From the NCBI GenBank assembly GCA_030849085.1, contig JASAOM010001069.1, positions 62,001 through 126,000 on the forward strand: a stretch of DNA of 64,000 nt, in the 5' to 3' direction. The translations under genes were made by a program, and so were the position numbers. This DNA is from Borovskyia barvae (lineage: Eukaryota; Euglenozoa; Kinetoplastea; Trypanosomatida; Trypanosomatidae). The notes under the pieces are model-generated. The model was not told the DNA's origin. It did not search any database and saw nothing but the letters and a program-made list of their open reading frames with translations. Below, piece by piece: positions 38,041 through 46,644 of the stretch (its first letter is position 1; each line of letters starts with the position of its first letter).

Positions 38041-38388
38041 ATGTCCACCCCGACATGGCGCGCGGAGCATCTGCTCATCAAGTACAGTGGGAGCCGCAAC
38101 CCCGTTTCACGACGGACAGGACAGGCGACAACGATGTCGTACGACGAGGCGGTGGCGGAGCTGCAGAAATGGCGGCAATCGATTGAGGAGGGGGCGATCA
38201 GTTTCGAAGAGGCAGCTCGCCAGCGCAGCGACTGCGGCAGTTTTGCCAAGGGTGGAGACCTCGGCGTCTTTGGCCCAGGAGAAATGATGAAACCGTTCGA
38301 GGACGCCACGAAGGGTCTACAGGTCGGCCAGATGAGTAGTGTGGTGGTGACAGACAGTGGCGTGCACATCATCAAACGTATCGCGTGA
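38041..38388 (+). CDS. PIN1: Pin1-type parvulin peptidyl-prolyl cis-trans isomerase, no WW domain
   Basis: A 115-residue single-domain parvulin. It isomerises Ser/Thr-Pro bonds, in Pin1 only when the Ser/Thr is phosphorylated. Catalytic residues of human Pin1 have clear counterparts: H10 (HLLIK), C65 in SDCGSFAKGGDLGVF, S106 and H109 in TDSGVHII, plus M83 and F86 in the hydrophobic proline pocket (EMMKPFEDA). The phosphate-binding loop has K14 and R19, but the second Arg of the human pair is Asn (N20); SRR at 23-25 nearby may compensate. There is no N-terminal WW domain, as in plant Pin1 and, as far as I recall, the trypanosome enzyme. Cytosolic or nuclear; likely acts in cell-cycle and stress signalling. 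The start follows a splice AG by a few bases. Confidence 0.94.
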   Translation: MSTPTWRAEHLLIKYSGSRNPVSRRTGQATTMSYDEAVAELQKWRQSIEEGAISFEEAARQRSDCGSFAKGGDLGVFGPGEMMKPFEDATKGLQVGQMSSVVVTDSGVHIIKRIA

Positions 38389-39390
38389 TGTAGAGAAGAA
38401 AATCAAGAGAACGGAACCGGAGGCGGGGGTGGTAGTGGTGGTGGTGGTGGCGAAGTGAGTGGAGGGAAGAAGAGGTAGGGTTCGAGATGTCTGTGCCATC
38501 ATCATCTCATGTCCTGGTATGCACCTCTCTCCTCCCCCCCTCCCTTCACCCCCTTTCATCTCTCTTTCGTTATTTGCTCTCTTTTCTCTCTCTCTCCTTT
38601 CATTCTTTCTCTTCCTCTCTGTTTTACCCCCTTTTCTCTGGATTTCCTCCTCCCCTCCCCCCCTTTTCTCGTCTCCTCCCCCTTTTTGTTTTTCATATCA
38701 CGTCATGGAATGTTAAGGGAGAGGCTCGCTTCTCCCGAGCTTGTCCTGCCCCACGATGGCCGAACTCACCGCACGGTCTTGGAAAGGGGAGTGGAGGGGG
38801 GGGGCGGCAACTCTTAAGAGGTCTGTGACGGGGGAATCTCTTATTGGGGTTCTGCTATGGGACGCCGCGCACCCTCCTCCCTCCCTGCCCCCTTTCACCC
38901 TCTCCTCTTTCTCCCCCGTCCCTTCGTTTTGGCTTTCATGGAGGCTTCCCGTTTCGCGCTGCTTCGGGGTTTGCGCTTTGCTGCGAAGCCTATTCAATAA
39001 AGGTCTGAGGCGCAGATGGCGGGGACATGGGGGAAGGCATCAAAAAAGCGGATTGGGGGAGGCGAAAAGAGAAGACATGAGAAGCTCGGCTCTCTTGTAA
39101 TGACTCTCCCCATGGATTTCCCTTTTTGCCTTTTCACCCGCACACACACCTTCTCCCTTCCTCTGGTCCGCCGGCTCAACGAAAGGAGCTCTTGGCAGGC
39201 TCCATGTAGGGAGCGTCCCTTTCCCTCGTCCCTCTTTTCCTACGCGGGCGGCGAAGACTTCCTCCCTCTCCTGTCCCCTCCTCTCTTATCTTTTACTTTC
39301 TTGCCTGCTCAGCCCAGGGGACATCAGGATAGCGAACAAAAAGCGGGAGGTGGGGAGAGGGATAGCAGTGGATCCCTGCGGCTTCCGATA
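38389..39390. other. Intergenic spacer
   Basis: No gene seen. A long pyrimidine tract at 38525-38695 is followed by mixed sequence. The frame of the next gene is open upstream from 39016, but that part is Phe/Leu/Ser/Pro-rich UTR-like sequence, so I start the gene at 39391. Confidence 0.55.
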
Positions 39391-40410
39391 ATGCACGCTC
39401 CGTATGCGCCGAAAACGAACGCCCTCGCGCTGCGCATCCGCGAACTTGAGGCGCAGCTTGCTGAGCTGCGCACAGATCAAGAGCAGTGCCACCGTCACTA
39501 CCGCGTGCTGGAAGGCGTGTGTTGGGATCTTCTAGATGCCTTCGACCCAGCCGAAGGACAGGAGGGGCTAGCTAAAACGACCGGTCCACCCTCATCAGCG
39601 ATGCCGGAGGATGACGCGATCTTCATGACACCTTCAGCTGCTCCGTCGGTCGCCCAGACGGCAGCTTTGCGGTCACCGACGGCACTAGGTGTACACGATG
39701 GCCCTAATGTGGCTTCGCCCACGCGGAGCTCTCCACATTTATCGCCGTCGCGGCGGAGGCTGAACACCGCATCAAACCACGTGCAGGGGCCTCGCGCCGC
39801 CTCAGGATCGCGCTCCGGTCCACCTTTGATGCGCGGATGTGTGGTACTGCAAGCGTCGGAAGCGCAGCTGCTGCAGAGACGGTTGTGCACCCTCCAGGAA
39901 TGGTTAGGTGATCTTATCACTGGCGTGGCGGCCAACCTCTCACTGAGATCCGACGGTGGTGATGGTGAAAAAGGTATGGGGTCATCAGGTGCACCCGCTA
40001 ATGCATACCGATTGCGGGAGTCGCCGCCAGTTTTGATTACTCCATCTTATGATGTGCACGGCGTGACTTCGTCCTCCCTTGAGCGAGCTGTGGCTGCCAT
40101 CTTCGTCCGTTTCGTGCAGCTGCAGGCTATGCTAACAGATATGGCGTGGCCGCCCAGCCATCCACCGGCGCCCGCTAGCCCGGTGCGTGCTCGAGACGAC
40201 CGTGATTTGGAGGTCGAGCGGCTCAGAGCCATCAATCAACAGCTTCGCCGAGTACTTCGTGAATACGAAGTAGCTCAGCGCCAGTCTAGAGGTGCGCCTC
40301 GCCCGCTTCGGTGTTCACCGGTCAGATCGCCGCAGCTATCGCGAGCCACCGTTCCCCCCGCTGGGTACGCTACTGCGAAAGAGCACGGACTTTTCGTTTC
40401 CTTTTCCTGA
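39391..40410 (+). CDS. Small coiled-coil protein, unknown function
   Basis: A 339-residue protein from the ATG at 39391. Residues 10-45 form a charged helix (ALRIRELEAQLAELRTDQ) with coiled-coil character, then a disordered Ser/Pro-rich middle (about 60-145), a helical patch around 150-190 (LQASEAQLLQRRLCTLQEWL), and a second coil near 270-300 (DLEVERLRAINQQLRRVLRE). An in-frame ATG at 39016 would add 125 residues of low-complexity sequence; I reject it because coding-like composition starts only at 39391. No family is recognised. The two short coils suggest a scaffold or a subunit of a cytoskeletal complex, but nothing in the sequence fixes a function. Confidence 0.72.
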   Translation: MHAPYAPKTNALALRIRELEAQLAELRTDQEQCHRHYRVLEGVCWDLLDAFDPAEGQEGLAKTTGPPSSAMPEDDAIFMTPSAAPSVAQTAALRSPTALGVHDGPNVASPTRSSPHLSPSRRRLNTASNHVQGPRAASGSRSGPPLMRGCVVLQASEAQLLQRRLCTLQEWLGDLITGVAANLSLRSDGGDGEKGMGSSGAPANAYRLRESPPVLITPSYDVHGVTSSSLERAVAAIFVRFVQLQAMLTDMAWPPSHPPAPASPVRARDDRDLEVERLRAINQQLRRVLREYEVAQRQSRGAPRPLRCSPVRSPQLSRATVPPAGYATAKEHGLFVSFS

Positions 40411-41128
40411 ATTCTCCAGTGGGAGGGGAGCTACTGCGCGTGCGGATGGGTTTGTATGTGTGTCTGAGGAGAAGGGGAATAGAGGAGGGGGAGGAGGAGA
40501 AGTCAGTGGCAGCCGCATCTCCGCTACATCTTCTCCTCCTCTTGACCTTTCGCACCGTTTTTGATGCCTTTTGGGGCGTTGCTTCCTGGTGATAAGTCGT
40601 GCCATCTCTCCGCCTCCCCCTCATCTGGCCCTTTCCCTTTCCCTGCACCTCCCCTATTCTCCTCCGCCCTCCCCCCTCAAATATACATCCTACCTTGACG
40701 AAGCTCATCAGTGCCTGTGTTTTACTCCCAGCACGCGGCATTACGGACGTTTCCGCAGCGTTGGCTTCCTGCGATGCGGGCCCCATCATCGCACCCACGA
40801 TCAACGCGTTTCCCTCTGTGTATTCTCTGTGTACGTCTTTTTTTTTGCATCTGCAGGGAAGGGATGCACCTAAATGCTTGTGTGGGTATATACCTATTCC
40901 CGCTGTGGGTTGGTCTCGCATCGTCCTCCAGGACTTCTTCGTGAACTCACCACAGCAATCGAACACAGAAGTGCTCTACTCCCTCTCTACTCTTCCATTC
41001 CTGGAACGCTCCGTGTGAAAATTCTCTGTGCATGTGTGTGAGTGCTGGAACCGTAACCTTTTCTCCCTCTTTCTCTAACCAGCCGGCTCGAACGCACCTC
41101 TCGCACCCACAGCACGTATTTTTCCGGG
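40411..41128. other. Intergenic spacer
   Basis: No gene seen. Pyrimidine-rich at 40600-40690. A further tract at about 41056-41078 ends in an AG (accag) and would serve the weak gene at 41129. Confidence 0.55.
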
Positions 41129-41695
41129 ATGCAGCGGACGGGTTGTCTTTTTCGAAACCCACGATCTGTGACGGAGGCGACCGGAGTCTTCGGCGGGGTA
41201 TCGCGGCTTTGTGCGACCGGTACGGTAATCAACCCCAGGGTAGGTTACGAACAGAGCTCCCCTTTTGGAAGCTCATTCGCGCTGCAATTCGATCTGTGTA
41301 CGTCTTGCCTGTTTCCGCCTCCTTCAGCGTTGGTGGTTTCGCGACCGATTCCGACACCATCTAGATCCAAGGAAGCCGCACAGGGGTCGAGGACGGTTCT
41401 CACGGCCCTTTCTTCAGCAAGCGGCACCAACGTATTTACCGTTAGCGTTCGAGGACCCAAGCCCTTTATCGTGGCCGTGGCCGCGGTACTGGTGGATGAC
41501 GTGGTGATCGAACTCTCGGCGAAGTATAACGTGATTCGGAATTCGCAGCGCAGACTATCGAGTTTGTTATGCCCTTGCCTCAGTCTTTCTCAGAAACGCC
41601 TGCAGAGTACCGATCAGTTCCTACGGATCGTGCATGCTGGCGACGACACCCACGGGCAGCAAAAGCGTCTCTACGAAGCGATTTTTAGCGAGTGA
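41129..41695 (+). CDS. Small hypothetical protein (weakly supported)
   Basis: A 188-residue open frame with more balanced composition than the spacers around it. A polypyrimidine tract and an AG lie about 45 bases upstream of its ATG, the layout of a spliced gene. The N-terminus (MQRTGCLFRNPRSVTEATG) is basic and hydroxylated with few acidic residues, so a mitochondrial presequence is conceivable. A hydrophobic stretch near 113-128 (FIVAVAAVLVDDVVIELS) looks like paired strands or a helix, not a clean membrane span. No family is recognised. Competing frames exist over the same interval (41032-41364), so it could be a non-coding stretch open by chance. Confidence 0.45.
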   Translation: MQRTGCLFRNPRSVTEATGVFGGVSRLCATGTVINPRVGYEQSSPFGSSFALQFDLCTSCLFPPPSALVVSRPIPTPSRSKEAAQGSRTVLTALSSASGTNVFTVSVRGPKPFIVAVAAVLVDDVVIELSAKYNVIRNSQRRLSSLLCPCLSLSQKRLQSTDQFLRIVHAGDDTHGQQKRLYEAIFSE

Positions 41696-43054
41696 AGGAC
41701 GTTGCATCGCCCATGTTTATCCTCACCACCACCACCACTCCTCGCTCCTCCCACACCGCTTTTTCCATTCCTTCCTCTGTCTGCCTCAGCCCGCTGCGGA
41801 AAGGCGAGAAAAGAGAAGGATCTCTGCACGGCTCCCCCCCCCGCCCACTCATGTCAGTGGGGATGCTTGTGTAACGTGTAGCCCTGGCGTGCGGCGGCGG
41901 TACTCTGAAGAGACGATAAGAAGGATGAAGGAAGACGGTTGCGCACAACGGCATTCAGGGCAGCCGCCGATGAGGTTCGCCGCTTGGGGTGTGTCTTTCG
42001 CGGAAGAAGTGGGGTCGCCCTCACCGAACGAGCATCATGGGGCAAAAGGCCTGGGCCAAGAAAGAGGGAAGGGCAGGAACGTGTTCATAGTGGATGGTGA
42101 GAAGAACTGGAGGCGACTCCGCATATCACACGAAAGAAAAGCAAAAAAAGAGGGGCGAAGAGGAGCGGCGCACTGATCTTTTCTTTCTGTCCCCTGCCCC
42201 CGTACCTGGTGCGTCCTCTACCATGCTCGACCTTCCGTCGATGCACCATGGTCATTCTACAAAATCCTCGTAAGACGGTCGGTGCATGCCGGTCCCTTTG
42301 AGGGAGCTTCTGCACACACCCCCTGTTGGTCTACGAGACCGTCGCGAACCGTAATGTTTGACCTTCCCCTTTCTGTATCCCCCGCTTTCCCTCCACACAG
42401 AACAGCTTTGGCGCGTTCGCATCTTCATACGTTCGGTGATTCTGCCGTGTGGGCCAGCACCCACACACAACCCACGCAGCGTTACAGTCCTTGTTTCATT
42501 CTCTTCTGCTATAATTTTTTTCTTCATGTGCACCTGAGTCAATTCGAGTTAGCGCACGACGTGATTTTTTCCTCTCACTTCGTTTCTCTCTTTTTTGTTG
42601 TGTTGGGAGGCGAAAAGTCAGCGACGCCTCTCCGCTTCTCCTCGTCTTTCCGTCTTCGCTGAGGGTTACAACAACAGGTCCACGTTGAGGATAAAGAAGG
42701 GAAGACCATCAACAAAAAACACCTGCATTGCTCTGCCTTTTTTCTGCTCGTTTCCCGATTTTCTGTTTCCTTTTAAAGGGAACCGGTGACACCCTTCACC
42801 ACCCTTCTTTTTTCCCTCTGAACTCGCCACTCTTTCGCCCCCTCCCCCTCTCCTCCCAGCCCTCCCCTGGTCTTCTTGTGGTTTAGGGTGATCGTTTTTT
42901 TCGAAGCGTTCTCCTCTCCCTTGCTGCTCCGTTTGTATCCTCTAAACTACCTACACATATATATATATATATAGAGAGAGAGAGATAGATATACTTCGTT
43001 TTTCTCGTTGTGTCTCCCACACTCCCCGAGTCCTCCTCCACCTCCCCTCTATTC
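41696..43054. other. Intergenic spacer
   Basis: No convincing gene. A frame at 41634-42176 is Arg/His/Ser-rich and overlaps the preceding gene in another frame. Pyrimidine-rich from 42780; an AT tract then AG repeats at 42957-42985. Confidence 0.55.
42957..42985. repeat. Compound (AT)n(AG)n microsatellite
   Basis: About eight AT units run into about seven AG units, in the likely 5' region of the Sel1-repeat gene. Confidence 0.9.
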
Positions 43055-44407
43055 ATGCCTTCTCGTCAAGCTTCCTTTCCTCATGTCGATAATAGCGGCG
43101 CCGCCACGGTGGGCGCTCCATTACGAGAATTAAACTTCAGTCTTTACGATGTTCCCCGCCATGCAGCCTCGCTTCCCCGTAGAGACCCACCCGTACGTCT
43201 TAGCGGGCGACCGCTGCCGCTCCCCGCTACCACTGCCTCCCCCATGATCGAACAAGAGGGTTTCGGGTTAGGGAGAGCTCCCATCACCACCGCTCCACCG
43301 AAACACACCCCGCATGCTACGTTGCCTTCTCGCCGAAGGGAACGGTCTGCGAGCTCAGCGGATCACGCGAGTTCAAAGGTGGCCGTGACACGCCTTGGAA
43401 GGGCCGGCGCAGCGCCGGTGGTCCCCCGCCCTGCAACATTGGCGGTGCTGCAAGATGAGATGAGCGGCGCACCGGACGACCTTGTCGCCTCTGTTGGGTG
43501 CAGTACTGCCGTCGCCTCCCACTTAGAGGAGCGGTTGCGTTGCTTACTGCAACCGGTAGCTGCACCATGTGTTCTCATCGTACCGCTACAGTCCATCCTT
43601 GCGGAGGTTCTCCGGCGTTTCCAACACCATCGAGCTCAACTGAAAGGATTGCGTCCCTGCCATCGGCTTTCGCGTCCCAACAATGGCAGCGTCGGCGGCG
43701 GACTCGACGAGGAGGTGACAACATGTCTCCTGGATGCGATGCAGGCCCCTTCCGTGATGGCGGCAGCGCGCACCCTAGCGGACTTTCTTCAGACGCACTC
43801 GATAGACGTTGGGGCAACCACTTCGGTATCACCGGTAGTGCTAGTCGGCGCGGCTCTTGCCGATCTCATTGTTTCTGGGTACGTGGTCACCAACCTGGTG
43901 CCTCCTTCGCTGTGGCTCTCCCTCCTTGACGCTGCTATCGATTGCGGGCACGCCGGTGCGATGCAGAGCGTGGCGGCGTGCCTGCGCGATGGAAAAGGGG
44001 GCGTGGCTCAGGATGTGGCAGCGAGCCTGACGTGGCTTCGTTGCGCTGCCGCGGCGGGCTACCTTCCTGCAATGCACGAACTGGGGGAGACGTACGAGCG
44101 CGGGGTCGCAGCACACGCGCCTGCTCATGCTAACGAGGAAGAGCTGAGCTTGGAGGCGGACTGGGGTGAGGCGCTGCAATGGTATCGACAAGCTGCGGAG
44201 TCAGGGTACCTGCTCTCGCAGCTAAATCTTGGGAAGCTTCTTCTGGGCGCCGCAGAGCAGGCCCGTCAAAGCGGTGTGGCGGATGCGACAGAGGTGGCAC
44301 ACCTACTCGCTGAAGCGAAGCGGTGGCTGCATGCCTGTGCGGCCACCGGCGTAGAGGAGGCTATTCGACTCGCGAAGCGCTTAGACGACACTGAAAGACA
44401 ACCGTGA
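43055..44407 (+). CDS. Sel1-repeat (TPR-like) protein
   Basis: A 450-residue protein. The start is the first ATG in frame (43055), 25 bases after an AG at 43029-43030. The N-terminal 150 residues are disordered and basic. A helical region follows (about 150-295). The C-terminal third holds Sel1-like repeats: AGAMQSVAACLRDGKGG with QDVAASLTWLRCAAAAGY (about 300-336), PAMHELGETYERGV with EALQWYRQAAESGY (two halves separated by an acidic insert), and SQLNLGKLLL with AKRWLHACAATG. Sel1 repeats form superhelices that act as adaptors, for example in ER-associated degradation or signalling complexes. No signal peptide or membrane segment is visible, so an ER-lumen role is unlikely and a cytosolic adaptor is more plausible. 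The partner is unknown. Confidence 0.83.
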   Translation: MPSRQASFPHVDNSGAATVGAPLRELNFSLYDVPRHAASLPRRDPPVRLSGRPLPLPATTASPMIEQEGFGLGRAPITTAPPKHTPHATLPSRRRERSASSADHASSKVAVTRLGRAGAAPVVPRPATLAVLQDEMSGAPDDLVASVGCSTAVASHLEERLRCLLQPVAAPCVLIVPLQSILAEVLRRFQHHRAQLKGLRPCHRLSRPNNGSVGGGLDEEVTTCLLDAMQAPSVMAAARTLADFLQTHSIDVGATTSVSPVVLVGAALADLIVSGYVVTNLVPPSLWLSLLDAAIDCGHAGAMQSVAACLRDGKGGVAQDVAASLTWLRCAAAAGYLPAMHELGETYERGVAAHAPAHANEEELSLEADWGEALQWYRQAAESGYLLSQLNLGKLLLGAAEQARQSGVADATEVAHLLAEAKRWLHACAATGVEEAIRLAKRLDDTERQP

Positions 44408-46644
44408 CATGTGCGCAGGCGACGCTCTTTTCCCCTTTTATATTCTGCTCTCCTCTCTCTGTTTTTGGTGCTTGCGTCTCTGAGAAGGGGTGAGGGAGGG
44501 TCGATCGATGTTGCTGCATTCACCAGAACCGCAACTGAAGAGTACCAGGATGAAGGGATTATAAGGAGAGGCGTGACGAGCCCAAGAAACTCGACACGGG
44601 TCGGTAGCCACGTGTTTTTCTGAACAATACTTGTCCCCTTTCGCTCTTCCATTTCCCCATGCAGTTGCGCACCTTGAGTTGCTGCTTCCTCCTCCCCTCC
44701 CCCCCCTTCTATGCCTGCGCCTTTTTCTCCCTTTCTCTGGTTGCAGTCGTCTTTTTTGCCGAAGTACTGTGTGTGCCCACAAACCAACGTCCGTCCTGCT
44801 CTCTTTTTCTTGCTCTCTCTTCATTCCCTCTTCTCCTCTTCCTTCCCTTCCTCGCGCTGTCCGTTTTGATTCTGGCGATGAAACCATTAAGATGGGGACA
44901 CGCGCAAGTTCGCTTTTCGAAAAAAGAAATGTGGAGATTCTGCCATTTTCACCTTTTGTTTTTCGTTTTGTTCACTTTCCCTCCTCTCGCCTTTTTTTGA
45001 TGACTGTGCTGCAGTGCCACTTCGATGCAAGGGAGACTCCTCTGACTTGCTTTTGTAGGAACGATGGAGGGAGGAAGAGAGCGCCGATGTGTGCAGATGT
45101 GTTTTTTTTTTGCGCAGCAGCACCAGTCTTGAAGGCGAAAAGACATCGGAGATGACGTGGAGACCCTCCCAGTCGTCGAAAGAAAATCGCTGCATGGCCG
45201 GAGAGGAGTGACCACGATATCCAAGTGGGGAAGCGAAAGGGGTCCGCAGCAGAGGCGAAGAAGAGGGAAAAGGAATTGAACGAAGAAAAGCATCGGTGGC
45301 GGAGAAGGTGGGAGTGGCCATGGTCGTGAGGAAAACGAGGCGGGGGGGAGTATACAAGGAGGACAAGGAGAGTGTGTAGAGCTCCAGAAAGGTGATAGGT
45401 TCAGATGCGCAGAATTGAAGCTGTAGAATACGGAATGGTGTGTTAGGAAGCAAAAAGCGCGTTTGCCTAAGAAGGTAAGGAGTGTGCTTTTTGGGTGCTA
45501 GTGTACCGGAGTACTTACGATTAGGTGTGAGAAAGGGGGGAGGAGAGGGAGGGAGGGGGGTTGGGATGAGACGTGATGCTTCTCGCAACTGTTACAGCGC
45601 AGCACTGCGGATGACCGTGGCCGTGTCCCCCCCCCTTCCTCTCCCCGGCAGCTGTTCCTCCCTCCATGCTTTTATCGTAACGGGAGCACCCACTGGGGAA
45701 GGTGCTTGGTGGATTGCTGCCCAGCAGTGAAGCAAGCCTGAGCTTCCTCTTTTTGATAAGCGTCTGTGTGCTAGTGAATTCGTCTTTCTGGCTCTCTCTC
45801 TAGCTCATCACTTTTGGTATCCTCAAGTGGTCTTATTGAAAGGGATGCCGGGCACTTGAGAGCAGTGGGTGGATGCGAGGAAAGGGAGGGCCGGCGAGAG
45901 GTCGAGTCCTTCGCTGCTTTTCTGCTTCCCTCCTTTCTGAGCCTACATCGCCTCCCCTTCTTTCTTTTATTTTACAGCTGTCCCGAAATGTGGGCTGCAA
46001 CGCTCATCACCTTTTCCCTTCTTGTTATGGAAAAGAGAGAAACGGACGAGCAGGGAATACTCAAAATACAGCACCAACTGGGGGAAGGAAAGGAAGGGGT
46101 CTTTGATGGTTCTCTGAGGGAAACAGTAATGTACAGGAAATGAATGGAAGAACAGAGCAAAAACAGAAAAGAGCGGGAAGGAGGGGTCCTGCGGAGAAGT
46201 ATCTGGCATCCCAGAGGAACCAGCTTCTCCCCCATCCTCATGTGGTGGTGTACCCCTTTTTAGTACAGCATATTCGAGCACACAATGCGTATTCGTCTCC
46301 CCTTTTTTTTGTGTGTGTGTGGGGGGGAGGGAGCTATCATGGAGATCAGAACGATTACGTAAAGATGCAGAAGTCGGATGAGGTCATCTCTGTTTTTCGC
46401 TTGAAACCTTCCTCTTCACCCCCCCTCCCTCCGCTATGCTCCCCACTTTCCTCGACTTCTTCCACGATGCGGACATACCCATCCCCCTTTATTTCTCTCG
46501 CATCCTTCCCAGGTAGAACGATTTGCACAACGCCCGGAGCGATTCGGCAGAGGCGCAACCACAAACACACGGCCTCAGCAGCAGCAGCAGCAGCAGCTAA
46601 AACCGAAGATAGGGGACCTCCGTAGTAGCTTCGTGCCGTCAAAG
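44408..46644. other. Long intergenic spacer (2.2 kb) with purine-rich block
   Basis: No gene assigned. Pyrimidine-rich from 44630 to 44860, then a purine-rich + strand block at about 45060-45560 that leaves a 233-codon minus-strand frame open (see findings). Candidate acceptor AG for the ATPase gene at 46511-46512. Confidence 0.5.

Noticed and set aside
39016-39390. N-terminal extension of the small coiled-coil gene from an upstream ATG
   Set aside because: The added 125 residues are UTR-like (Phe/Leu/Ser/Pro/Arg) and precede the point where coding composition begins.
38389-39390. Possible CG-rich tRNA-like boxes (GGTTCGA near 38477 and 27763)
   Set aside because: The bases following do not complete a B-box and no matching A-box or acceptor stem is visible nearby.
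44887-45588. 233-codon minus-strand frame
   Set aside because: It would be the only minus-strand gene inside a + strand cluster, and its composition mirrors the purine-rich + strand. Reported as a composition finding instead.
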